A DNA stretch of 64,000 nucleotides from JAUVXJ01 sp034411995 (GTDB lineage: Bacteria > Chloroflexota > Anaerolineae > UBA7937 > B3-Chlor), in the NCBI GenBank assembly GCA_034411995.1, contig DAOUME010000030.1, positions 74,845 through 138,844 of the forward strand, in the 5' to 3' direction. Shown piece by piece: positions 8,802-17,735 of this stretch. The translations under genes and the position numbers were made by a program. Numbering within the stretch: the first letter of the stretch is position 1; every line of letters begins with the position of its first letter. The notes beneath the pieces were generated by a model. That model worked only from the letters and a program-made list of their open reading frames with translations. It had not been told where the DNA came from and did no database searches.

Positions 8802-10754
8802 CTAGAGATTCTCAATGGTGACAGGCTTCACAGGTTCGGCCAGCTCGAAACCGAACACCTTCGAGTAGAAGTACAGCTCGGCATCGAGCGAGCGCTGGAT
8901 GTTCTCGGCGCGCTTGAAGCCGTGCCCCTCTCCCTCAAACGGGACATAGGCCACGGGAACCTTGTTGTCGCGCAGTGCCTGGACCATGAGCTCAGTCTGG
9001 TTGGGCCGTACGACCTCGTCCTCCAGCCCTTGGAAGAAGATCACAGGTGACTTGATTAGATGCGCCGAGTAGACCGGCGAGCGCTGGTCGTATAGGTCTC
9101 GCCTCTCGGGGTACGGACCTATGATGCTGTCGAAATACCGTGATTCGAACTTGTGCGTCTCCTCTTCCGAGAGCGCCAAGTTGCTGTCTCCATAGTAGCT
9201 GGCGCCAGCGGCGAAGACATCGTGGAAAGCAAGCCCGCACAGGGTACAGGTGCCGCCTGCACTGCCACCCCTTATTCCGAGGCGGTCTTCGTCTGCCAGG
9301 CCTTGCTTCACGAGGTAGAGAGCACCATTCAGGCAATCTGCGACATCCACCACGCACCACTGACCTCTCAGCCTCTCTCGAAACGCACGCCCGTAGCCAG
9401 TGCTTCCTCCATAGTTGACGTCGAGTACCGCGAAGCCACGGCTCGTCCAGTATTGAATGTCCAGACGAAGTGTCGTCCAAGTGGCAGAGGTTGGCCCGCC
9501 ATGGCTGACGACCAGCAGAGGTGGTAGTTCGCCGGCAGGGGCGGAGTAGTCAGGGTTCTTGGGTGGGTAGTAGAACGCATGGGCCGCCAATCCATGGTCG
9601 GTGGGGAACTCGATGGGCTGAGGAAGGGATACGTACGCCGGATCGACGCTCACATCGGTGGAGCGGTGGAGCACCCGAAGCTCCGTGCTCTCCAAGTCAA
9701 CCTCCACGATGGAGGCCGGCTCGGTCGGCGAGCCAGCGGCGAAAAGGGCACGGCCAGGCGCCGCCCGCACACTCCAGATGTCCGTGTACGGCGTCTCCAT
9801 AGCTTCAAGATGGCCTCTCTCGGTGTCCAAACTAGCCAAGTGCCAGGTCCCATCTTGTGTGTAAGCACAGACGATACGATGCGAGGACTCGAAGGCATAG
9901 AGCGATAGTCCGAACAACCACTGAGGTGCCCCAAACTCCGCCTTCATCTCGCACAAGGCCTGCGCCTCACCACCCCGCCAGCGATAGAGGTTCCACCAAC
10001 CACTGCGATCCGAGACGAAGTACAGGGTCCCATCCGGTGACCATTCCGGCTGGAAGATGGATTCCTCTGCGCCGCCCGCCACAAGCTGACCCTCGCCCAC
10101 TGAGCCATCTGGCAGGAACTTACCCACCCAGAGTTCGTTTCCATCGAAGGGCATGTTGGGGTGACTCCAGGTCAGCCAGGACACCCGTGAACTATCAGGG
10201 CTCACCCGTGGTGAGGAGCAAAAATCGTTCCCAGAGACCAGGACCTGACCCACGTCTTCGCCATCGAGGCTGACGCTGACCAGCGTGTTGACCGCTTCGT
10301 GGCGGTCGCCAGTGTGGTCCTCGCGTACGCAGATCAGCCGATGCCGCGCCTCGTCAATGGCGAAGTCCGCGTAGCGCATGTCGCTGTCGGATGTGATCGC
10401 CTCAGGAGCGCGCCCCGGATCCTGCCGGTAGACCAGGTTGTCGGTGAAGTTGGAGAAGTAGATCGTACCATCGTGAACGGTGAATGCACCCCCACCATAT
10501 TCGTGGACACCGTCGCCAGCGTCGAACGGGACGGGAGTCAGCTCCTTCTTGAGGCCGCCCGGTGTGTAGCGAACGACGACGTGACGCCCACCCTCAGCCG
10601 GGCGAATCTCCAACCAGTAGGTGTCTCTTCCGTCAAGAGCGATCTCACCGAGGCCGAAGAAAGGTTCGAGCGTACCGATTGTTCTGGTGGCGATGAGTTC
10701 TGAGGTAATGGGTGACTTCCACGATCCAAATGGGGCCTTCTTTGCTGCGGACAT
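8802..10754 (-). CDS. S9 family serine peptidase (prolyl oligopeptidase / acylaminoacyl-peptidase type)
   Basis: I place the start at the ATG at 10754, preceded by GGAAGGAGA at good spacing; this gives 650 residues, typical of the family, whereas the open frame extends to 10985. The N-terminal about 400 residues form the beta-propeller (WSPDGTLYFVSDRSGWWNLYRW repeats). The C-terminal alpha/beta-hydrolase domain has GGSTGYGRAF and the catalytic triad Ser498 (GGSAGG), Asp579 (GLEDEVVRP) and His611 (GEGHGF). There is no signal peptide, so it is probably cytosolic and degrades short peptides or acyl-peptides. It follows the carbohydrate cassette on the same strand but its link to that cassette is unclear. 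Confidence 0.92.
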   Translation of the reverse strand: MSAAKKAPFGSWKSPITSELIATRTIGTLEPFFGLGEIALDGRDTYWLEIRPAEGGRHVVVRYTPGGLKKELTPVPFDAGDGVHEYGGGAFTVHDGTIYFSNFTDNLVYRQDPGRAPEAITSDSDMRYADFAIDEARHRLICVREDHTGDRHEAVNTLVSVSLDGEDVGQVLVSGNDFCSSPRVSPDSSRVSWLTWSHPNMPFDGNELWVGKFLPDGSVGEGQLVAGGAEESIFQPEWSPDGTLYFVSDRSGWWNLYRWRGGEAQALCEMKAEFGAPQWLFGLSLYAFESSHRIVCAYTQDGTWHLASLDTERGHLEAMETPYTDIWSVRAAPGRALFAAGSPTEPASIVEVDLESTELRVLHRSTDVSVDPAYVSLPQPIEFPTDHGLAAHAFYYPPKNPDYSAPAGELPPLLVVSHGGPTSATWTTLRLDIQYWTSRGFAVLDVNYGGSTGYGRAFRERLRGQWCVVDVADCLNGALYLVKQGLADEDRLGIRGGSAGGTCTLCGLAFHDVFAAGASYYGDSNLALSEEETHKFESRYFDSIIGPYPERRDLYDQRSPVYSAHLIKSPVIFFQGLEDEVVRPNQTELMVQALRDNKVPVAYVPFEGEGHGFKRAENIQRSLDAELYFYSKVFGFELAEPVKPVTIENL

Positions 10755-11413
10755 CAACCGTCTCCTTCCGTCTATGAGAGCTGGGTCTCCACTCGTGTCT
10801 GTGCAGTCCATCGCAGCCAGCGAAGTGTACGACCGTTCAACCGCAGGAGTCAAGCCAGAGACGCGCCCGATACCACGACGGTGTGTAGGGGATTGATTCC
10901 GTGCGTAGGAGGGGGCCAGGGCAGCCTGCCAGAGCGTCCCGCGACATCCGTATCCTGGATCAGGATTCGAGACGGCGAGCTGCACCGATCAGCAGAGACC
11001 GTGCCCTCCGCTCTGTCTGAACACATGGCCCCTCCAGCCAGGTCGGGTGCGAACCAGACGCAAGATTGAACTTGCTCGGCCATCCGCTCGATTGGCCAGC
11101 AACTCAGGCGCTTGACCGGACGATGAACGTCAGACTGTCAGGCCAGGGTCTCACTCGCCGCGTCTTCTAGCATTCCTACCGAGAGTGGCTACCGAATGAT
11201 CGCGGGACAATGACGCAGTTCCCACAGGTTGGGCGCGCCTGCACACACGGAAGCTCAATAGAAACGTCCGCCGGAGGGGCTCCTGCTCTGGGATGTCACC
11301 CTCAGCGAGCAGGAGGGGCCTGGCGGCACCTGCGCGGAGCACCGCGATCCTGGCGCAGCAAGTGGTTGTATGTGCCTCAAGACCCATTCTCGTTTCTGAC
11401 TCTCCGCTGTCCT
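10755..11413. other. 660-nt intergenic region, nothing recognised
   Basis: Between the epimerase stop and the peptidase start I see no coding frame with a credible composition, no tRNA and no clear terminator. The small frames here (for example 11151-11417 minus, 11210-11527 plus) look random. Confidence 0.5.
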
Positions 11414-12304
11414 TCAAGCCAAGAAACGGCGGCAGTGAGCAGCCGAACTGATCACATTAGCCATGACTTGGTCGTCCTCCGCTTCGAAGGCATAGATCAT
11501 CTCGAGAAAGCAGGGAGCACTTTCTAATCTTGCCTCACGCAGTTGCCTCGCGAACTCCCCAACGTCGAACAAGCCTCTGGGAGCTGGCCAACCCCAGTGC
11601 GGGTCACTCTGAAAGTCACTGTTCTGAAGATGGAAGGCGTCCACATACCGCGACAAGGGACTCAACCAGGAAGGCAGATCGACGTCCGATCCATACAGGG
11701 GCTTGTACATGGCATGCCCCACGTCGATCAGCAGTCGGACCGGAACCTCAGACCGTCCATCTAGATCTCTCATCAAGCGCTGGGCCTGCTCAACCGTGTA
11801 CGGAATCTCGCGTCGAACGGGAGTGATCTCCACCAGAAGGGTATCGAGGCCAGCGACAGCGGCGCTGTGCCCAAGCTCCTGAAGAGCGTCCAGCAGTTGG
11901 CCATACAACCAGGCCCTCTTCGACGAGTCCGAGGCGAACTCTACGCTCACGGCCCCTATTGCCCCGCCGGTTGCCTGGCAACCCATGGCAGCGGTCAGGT
12001 CGATGGCCCGCTTCCACCATTGCAGTGCGGCTTGTCGACCATCCAGGTCCGGGTTCAACAGGGAGTTGAAACTGTAAGCAGCCAATCCGGTGAAGGTGCT
12101 ATGGATTTGAATTCCCCACTCGTCCGCCGCCTTGCGAACCTTGCGTGCCATCGAAGTCGCCATCGGCTCAGGAAACAGAGGATCCAGCAGGTCGAAGGTG
12201 AACTGGACGAGCTCTAGCTCCAGCTTTTCACGCACGAAGGCGGCCCAGACCTCGGGCTCAGGCCAACGCTTGACCGCAAAGCTCAGGTTGATCCCCAAAC
12301 GCAT
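11414..12304 (-). CDS. Sugar (phosphate) isomerase/epimerase, xylose-isomerase-like TIM barrel
   Basis: A 296-residue AP-endonuclease-2/xylose-isomerase-like TIM barrel. Metal-site residues are seen in TLLVEITPVRREIP (Glu), LLIDVGHAMYK (Asp and His), VDAFHLQNSD (His) and APCFLEMIY (Glu), in the order used by ketose 3-epimerases and hydroxypyruvate isomerase-type enzymes. GGAGAGGAG lies before the ATG. It is downstream of an FGGY kinase, so it probably acts on a ketose or ketose phosphate produced or used by that kinase. The exact substrate cannot be assigned. Confidence 0.85.
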   Translation of the reverse strand: MRLGINLSFAVKRWPEPEVWAAFVREKLELELVQFTFDLLDPLFPEPMATSMARKVRKAADEWGIQIHSTFTGLAAYSFNSLLNPDLDGRQAALQWWKRAIDLTAAMGCQATGGAIGAVSVEFASDSSKRAWLYGQLLDALQELGHSAAVAGLDTLLVEITPVRREIPYTVEQAQRLMRDLDGRSEVPVRLLIDVGHAMYKPLYGSDVDLPSWLSPLSRYVDAFHLQNSDFQSDPHWGWPAPRGLFDVGEFARQLREARLESAPCFLEMIYAFEAEDDQVMANVISSAAHCRRFLA

Positions 12305-12621
12305 CTTTCATTCTCCTCTCCGCACGCATGGGTTGGTGCCCTGCGGGTCAGTCTGCGCCAACAGCCGTTCAGGGCTGCGGACTGTGACACCGTGGAAGTG
12401 AGCGGTGCTGCTGGCAGCCTCGCGACTCTTGGTCCGTGAGTCTGCGCGAACGGTGAAGTCCCACATGATCTGGGGGAAACCACTGTGGCCTGTCGGCCGC
12501 TTCACACTACGCCTGCGCAGCACACGACAGTCAGGAGAGCGCAGTGTGCAGGCACCGTATTACCTCTTCAGCCCCCGAGTCTCGTCTCATCTCGCCCCCG
12601 AGACAGACATGGCTGGCCAGT
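12305..12621. other. 317-nt gap between kinase and epimerase genes
   Basis: No confident gene. A minus-strand frame at 12308-12523 reads into the ribosome-binding region of the epimerase gene but matches nothing I recognise and has no good start signal. The gap is long for an operon junction and may hold a decayed gene. Confidence 0.4.
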
Positions 12622-14127
12622 TCAAGGCTCCCGGCTCAATGCCACCCGCGACAGTATTGGGAACTCAGGCTTCAGACAATCGTAGGCGTTGCGGTAGACA
12701 GTGAACAACTCCTCGTAGGTATCATGTGCGCTCATATCTGGCTCCACAACACCAGCCACGGTGACGAAGCGCTCTATGTCTGTCCAGTCTTTGAAAAGCG
12801 CAACCCCCTTGCCCGCCACGAAAGCAGCGCCAAGTGACGATCCCGGGTGGCCGACGATCTCCTCTAGCTCTACTCCCAGAACATCAGCCGTGATCTGCTT
12901 CCACAATCCGGATCGCGTCCCACCGTTGCTGACCCGGCAACGAGTCATCCCGAGATCCCGCTCCGCCAGCACGGCGAGGTGATGGCGAAATCCGTACGAG
13001 ATGCCCTCTAGAATGGCTCTGTGGACATGGGCGCGCGTATGGGACAGGGTCAGGCCGAGGAGAACCCCTCGAGCCAGGGGATCGTTGACGGGAGTCTTCT
13101 CACCAAGGAAGTAAGGCAGAAGAACAAGGCCCTGGCTACCCGGCGGAACCGTACTGGCCTCTGCGTCAAGCGTACTGTACTCAGAGTCAACAGCGAAGTT
13201 CTCTTTGAACCATCTGATGATACTGCCGCTCGCGGCCATGCAGCCATTGATGAGGTACTTGCCGGGGATCACGTGATAGTCCAGGTACAGCCGCGGGTCC
13301 ACCAGCACGTGGTTCAGATCATACAGAATATCTCCTGCGCCACCAAGCTTTATCAGAAGGTCACCTGGGGACTTGATACCGGCCGAGAACGCCGAGGCGA
13401 TGTGGTCTGCACTGCCGGCAACAACCGGAGTGCCAGGTGCGATGCCGTTGTGTTCCGCCGCTTCGGGACTCACTTCGCCCACGATATCGGTGGGCCAGCA
13501 TACCCTGCCCAGCCAATCGCGCGAAATGGTGGCCAGACGAAGCAGATCGTCATCCCAGTCCTCACGGTGAAGGTCGAACAGCCCACTCTCCAGAGCCCAA
13601 TTGCGCTCGCACGAGTAGCTCCCCGTGAGTCTGTGAGCGATGTAGTCGTACGAGCCCATGACGTGCATGGCCCGATTCATCACCTCGGGCTCATGGCGGC
13701 GCAGCCAGAGAAGCTTGGGGCCGATGCTCTGTTGGGTGATTGCGCTCCCGGTTCTCTGCAGCACGACGTCACGGTCGACTTGGCCGCGGAAGTACTCAAT
13801 CTCCTGCTCGGAACGCGCGTCATTCTGCTGAATAGACGGCCGCAGAACTTCGCCTCGCGCGTCCAGGAGGATGAGCGTGGGCGCCATCCCGCTCGTGCCC
13901 ACCGCGGCGATATCAGAAGGTCTGACCGCCGCCTCGCCCAGGCAGGCCGCTGTGACCTCTGCCACGTTGTCCCACCACTGCCGCGGATCCTCCTCGGCCC
14001 AACCAACCTGTGGCGAACGGAGGCGGGAGGTAGCTTGCGCCTCGCATACGATCCCGCACTCCGGGTGCAACAGAATACCCTTGGTGCCTGTAGTACCAAT
14101 GTCGATCCCTAAGACGTAGCTGGCCAT
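12622..14127 (-). CDS. FGGY-family carbohydrate kinase, xylulokinase-like
   Basis: A 501-residue two-domain sugar kinase. The N-terminal phosphate loop YVLGIDIGTTGTKGILL and the WAEEDPRQWWDNV block are typical of xylulokinase-type FGGY enzymes. The second domain has VVAGSADHIASAFSAG (with the catalytic-base Asp), LPYFLGEKTPVNDP and SNGGTRSGLWKQITADVLG, the adenosine-binding motif. It phosphorylates a ketose or polyol with ATP. Encoded between a BtpA-family gene and an epimerase gene on one strand, it probably commits an unusual tetrose, pentose or polyol to catabolism. The substrate is not determinable from sequence. Confidence 0.92.
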   Translation of the reverse strand: MASYVLGIDIGTTGTKGILLHPECGIVCEAQATSRLRSPQVGWAEEDPRQWWDNVAEVTAACLGEAAVRPSDIAAVGTSGMAPTLILLDARGEVLRPSIQQNDARSEQEIEYFRGQVDRDVVLQRTGSAITQQSIGPKLLWLRRHEPEVMNRAMHVMGSYDYIAHRLTGSYSCERNWALESGLFDLHREDWDDDLLRLATISRDWLGRVCWPTDIVGEVSPEAAEHNGIAPGTPVVAGSADHIASAFSAGIKSPGDLLIKLGGAGDILYDLNHVLVDPRLYLDYHVIPGKYLINGCMAASGSIIRWFKENFAVDSEYSTLDAEASTVPPGSQGLVLLPYFLGEKTPVNDPLARGVLLGLTLSHTRAHVHRAILEGISYGFRHHLAVLAERDLGMTRCRVSNGGTRSGLWKQITADVLGVELEEIVGHPGSSLGAAFVAGKGVALFKDWTDIERFVTVAGVVEPDMSAHDTYEELFTVYRNAYDCLKPEFPILSRVALSREP

Positions 14128-14196
14128 GCGACGATCCTTTCGGCGTCCAACGAGCGAAGCATCCGAGACTGGCTCACGGGGCGCACCCGGCGTCAG

Positions 14197-15003
14197 TTAC
14201 CTGGCGCTTCGTACTTCATCCATGAACGCCTTCACTCGCTTTGGATCTACCGGGTTCCAGGTGTGGCCGTCCACTTTGAGACTGGAGCCAACGATCACTC
14301 CATCTGCAACGCGCAGGTACTGAGCGATGTTGTCCACCCGCGCGCCGGTGTTGAGAAGGACGGGTACGGTATCTCCCAATGCCTCCTTGGCCTCGCTTAT
14401 CAAGCGCACGTCCGGCTCGCTCCCGGCCATGGGGCCCGCTATGAGTATAGCATCCACCAGCGAAGAGACGACCGCGCTCCTCGCCCGCTGACCCACACTG
14501 CGGCTGCCCAAAGGAGAGGCGAACTCTGGTGTCAAGTTGGCGAAAACCTTGACCTCTTGGGCATCAATGAGAGTCCGATACCGATAGAGCGCGGCGGCGT
14601 CAGGCGCCCAGAGACCCATGTCGCTTTCGTAGACGCCCGTCACAACTTCGCGAATGAAGGCGGCTCCTGTAGCCTTGGCGACGGCAAGGGGAGCCTTCGC
14701 GTCCCATAGGAAGTCGACACCGAAAGGGCGGTCCCGCGGCCGCAACTCAGTCACCACACGGGTCATCACCGCTACAGCCTCGAAGCCGGCTCGGAAGGCA
14801 TAAGGGCGATCGTCCTCGTTGCAGAACAAGATTCCGTCAACGCCACCACGTAGAAGGTGAGAGACATCTCGTCGCACCGAGGCCACAATACCCTCCACCC
14901 CGAGCGATGCGTCGTACCTGGGGGTGCCAGGCAGGGCCGGAAGGTGCGCCATCGCTATAACCGGCTTATGGCATCCGAAAATCTCGTGCAGTAAATCGGG
15001 CAC
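14197..15003 (-). CDS. BtpA/SgcQ family TIM-barrel protein
   Basis: A 268-residue protein of the BtpA family: IFGCHKPVIAMAHLPALPGTPRYD at the N-terminus, DGILFCNEDDRPYAF, RPFGVDFLWDAKAPLAVAKATGAAFIRE and TGARVDNIAQYLRVADGVIVGSSLK. Members include cyanobacterial BtpA, needed for photosystem I accumulation, and SgcQ of sugar operons; the biochemical reaction is not firmly established. Translation starts at GTG 15003, justified by GAGGAGG just upstream. It is the first gene of a BtpA-kinase-epimerase cassette that a promoter at 15349-15377 could drive, so a role in sugar or nucleoside metabolism is more likely here than one in photosystems. Confidence 0.88.
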   Translation of the reverse strand: MPDLLHEIFGCHKPVIAMAHLPALPGTPRYDASLGVEGIVASVRRDVSHLLRGGVDGILFCNEDDRPYAFRAGFEAVAVMTRVVTELRPRDRPFGVDFLWDAKAPLAVAKATGAAFIREVVTGVYESDMGLWAPDAAALYRYRTLIDAQEVKVFANLTPEFASPLGSRSVGQRARSAVVSSLVDAILIAGPMAGSEPDVRLISEAKEALGDTVPVLLNTGARVDNIAQYLRVADGVIVGSSLKVDGHTWNPVDPKRVKAFMDEVRSAR

Positions 15004-15985
15004 ATTAGCCTCCTCGAAGACTGAAAAGAAAAGACACTAGCAGAGCTGCCCTCGTGGACACCAGCCCAGAATCGCTGGGTTGGCTGCCCACGTCACTGCT
15101 TGGCCACCACGGTCATCACCGCGCCTCCAGGACCTCGGCGACAGAGAGCAAGATGACGCCCCTTCCTCTCGGAATCGCTGCCGACGACCGTGGCCACAAG
15201 CTCTGATCCGTGCATGACGACTGCTGGACAGAATTCGCATTTGCAGGTCGGTGGCCTGACCAGACCATCACATGACGGGCCAGCATGCCTGACCACGAGC
15301 CTCAGGGGCGCGCGTACAGGTCACGGCCATCCATGACAAACAGACGGTATTCTACAGAGAGGTGCAAGCTAAGTCAAGTACCAAGGGTATCTGGCCAGAA
15401 TGACGTACCCAGGGTTCGCGTGCGGGAGGGTCGGGTCAGTCTACAAAGACTGCGCCCGCTCGCCCTGCGAAGGGAGAAAGGATACACTCCCGCCACAGAG
15501 CCAAGGGGCGAGGAACAGGATCAATGGGCGAGGTAACGCTCAAGGAGTACAGACCAGGGCAGGCTGATGCCTCGACGACGAGACGTGAAGCCAGCGCGGC
15601 TCATTCTAGCTGACCTCGGTTCTCCATAGCGTTAGGCACGGATCGCGCATACACTCTTCTTCCTGGAGGGACCCATGCCTTCGAGCTAGCGGTCACGGTG
15701 GACAACGGTATGCAAGAGAGGGAGGCCACGGCACCGGCAAGATGTGCGGCCGCTGGGGCTCTAGCATTGAAGGCAGGCTGAGGAGCATCAGCCAACGGAA
15801 ACACCAGGGCCTGATACCGCATCGGCACACTCCAGGTGACGTCGGCATCTTGCAGCAGGAGGACACGATCGTGTATGACGAAAGAGAGTAGCATCATCGT
15901 GGACAAGTCGGCAGGCCAGGTGGATTTTCCCACTCGCTCACCATAGATGGTGAAGCTGCCCAGACAACGGAGAGGACATAGGATT
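15004..15985. other. 980-nt divergent intergenic region
   Basis: This separates the minus-strand sugar cassette from the plus-strand LarA-like gene. It holds the candidate minus-strand promoter at 15349-15377. A 110-residue minus frame (15601-15933) has no recognised domain and no good ribosome site. I see no clear plus-strand promoter for the LarA-like gene. Confidence 0.5.
15349..15377 (-). promoter_or_regulatory. Candidate sigma-70 promoter for the sugar cassette
   Basis: On the minus strand TTGACT (15377-15372), a 17-nt spacer and TAGAAT (15354-15349) match the consensus at ten of twelve positions. Transcription would start near 15342, leaving a leader of about 340 nt before the BtpA-family GTG. 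Confidence 0.55.
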
Positions 15986-17251
15986 GTGAGCTATACGGAA
16001 CTCTATCGCATCAGGCAGAGATTCTCTGAACAAGCATTGGAAGACGTCGAAGCGGCGCTGGAGGCCGAAGTCGCCAGAACCTCATTGCTCGAGGGGATTG
16101 GGCAGGGGTCTAGGGTGGTCATTGGCGCTGGTTCGCGTGGAATCCCGAACTACCCTACAGTAATCAGAAAGCTCGTGGAGCTTGTGGAGGACAGAGGAGC
16201 TTCGGCACTCATCTTGCCAGCCATGGGCTCCCACGGGGGCGGGCATGGCGCCGGACAGGTGCAGGTGCTGGCAGAGCTGGGCATCACCCCTGAGAGTGTG
16301 GGAGCCCCTATCGTGGAGACGATGGTGGTGACGTCCCTCGGCGAGACGCCGAGCGGGATCCCTGTCTTCGCAGACCAAACGCTCACAGAAGCAGACGGCG
16401 TGATCATCGTAAACAGGATCAAGGAACATACCGAGTTCTGCGGGCGCATCGAGAGCGGTCTGCTCAAGATGATGGCTATCGGACTGGGAAGGTATCGAGG
16501 CGCTGTGGCAACTCATGAATACGCTGTAAAGCTTGGATACGAGCAGGCCATCAGAGAAGTGTCGCTCAGGTGCGTTGAGGAACTTCCCCTTCTCGGGGGG
16601 ATCGCTCTCGTGGACACGCCTGACAGCAGGACCGCAGCGCTCGAGGCCGTGTTGCCCGCAGACATGGAGGCGGCGGAGACCAGGCTCTTGCAGCTAGCTC
16701 ACCAACTGACACCGAGACTCCCGCTGGATGCGGTGGACGTGTTGATCGTCGACCAGATGGGAAAGAACGTGAGTGGTACGGGGATGGACACCAAAGTGAT
16801 CGGGCGGGTCATGAACATCTACGAAGAAGAACCAACCAATCCCCACATCACCCGCATCCTCGTAAGGGACTTGACACCAGAGACGGCTGGAAACGCGCTA
16901 GGGATTGGATTGGCAGACTACACGACACAGAGGCTAGTCGACAAGATCGATTTCGAGGTCACTGTCCTGAACGCCCTCACGGCCATCGCCCCGGAGAAGG
17001 CGCGGGTGCCGATCACCTTCTCAAATGACCAGCAAGCCCTGACTGCGGCTCTACGGACCATCGGGCCCAAGGATGAGGATTCCATCCGCCTGCTTTGGAT
17101 ACGGAACACTTCCTCCTTGGTGGAGCTGGTGGTGTCGTCGGCAGCGTATGCTGCCATCGACCCTGCCCGGATCGCCAGCGTACAGGGTCCCATGCCGATG
17201 AGGTTCGACGAGGAGCACAACCTGATCCCACCAACGGCCATTGGCCCGTAG
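15986..17251 (+). CDS. LarA-like protein (DUF2088 / nickel-pincer racemase family)
   Basis: About 421 residues. The N-terminal half matches the lactate-racemase catalytic domain family: VVIGAGSRGIPNYPTVIRKLV, an Ala/Gly/His-rich SHGGGHGAGQ loop in the place of the LarA ATGTHR-type motif, and VIIVNRIKEHTEFCGRIESGLLKMMAIGLG, where LarA has the Lys/His residues around its pincer nucleotide. The C-terminal half follows (VDVLIVDQMGKNVSGTGMDTKVIG). LarA homologues racemise or epimerise 2-hydroxy acids using a Ni-pincer nucleotide. I prefer the GTG at 15986, with AGAGGACA upstream; an ATG at 15947 has no ribosome site. It is alone on the plus strand, and no larBCE genes for cofactor synthesis are in the window. 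Confidence 0.8.
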   Translation: MSYTELYRIRQRFSEQALEDVEAALEAEVARTSLLEGIGQGSRVVIGAGSRGIPNYPTVIRKLVELVEDRGASALILPAMGSHGGGHGAGQVQVLAELGITPESVGAPIVETMVVTSLGETPSGIPVFADQTLTEADGVIIVNRIKEHTEFCGRIESGLLKMMAIGLGRYRGAVATHEYAVKLGYEQAIREVSLRCVEELPLLGGIALVDTPDSRTAALEAVLPADMEAAETRLLQLAHQLTPRLPLDAVDVLIVDQMGKNVSGTGMDTKVIGRVMNIYEEEPTNPHITRILVRDLTPETAGNALGIGLADYTTQRLVDKIDFEVTVLNALTAIAPEKARVPITFSNDQQALTAALRTIGPKDEDSIRLLWIRNTSSLVELVVSSAAYAAIDPARIASVQGPMPMRFDEEHNLIPPTAIGP

Positions 17252-17735
17252 ACCTCCTCCACTATCGTCCTCGTGCCAACCTGAGAACTACCTCACCCCA
17301 ACAGCAGAACGTGGGCGAGAGGTACTCGGACGCTGGAACCGATCGTCGAGAAGCCGGACCATCTCGAGAGCTGGAGTACGGAACAGATCTTCGTGCCGGG
17401 CCCGACCTACTCACGGGTACTGCACAGCAAGAGCCGTGATACAAGCGCCTGCCGACAGTGGGGCCTCGTTCCACTCTCAGCAGGCTGGCCTGCTCACTAC
17501 GATGGGCAACAGATGACGATCGTTCGTATCGGCCATCTGATGCCAGGCGGCGGTGACGCAAGTCGCCAAATGTGGTCACTGGATAGACTCACCGTGGTGC
17601 AGCCCTGGAGGAGCGGCTAAGAGGCACCATCGAGCGGGCCGTTGACGGTCAAGCCTATTCACTACGAGGCCGGAAATCAGTTGGCGCTCCGCTGCCGTGA
17701 GGAGTCGTATCCGACCGGCCCGGCCTCTGACGCGG
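17252..17735. other. 484-nt convergent intergenic region, nothing recognised
   Basis: Between the ends of the plus-strand LarA-like gene and the minus-strand dehydratase gene. No coding frame of credible composition, no T-tracted hairpin and no RNA gene were found. Confidence 0.5.

Noticed and set aside
15601..15933. Minus-strand 110-codon frame in the divergent gap
   Set aside because: No domain, poor start context and not adjacent to an operon; kept as non-coding.
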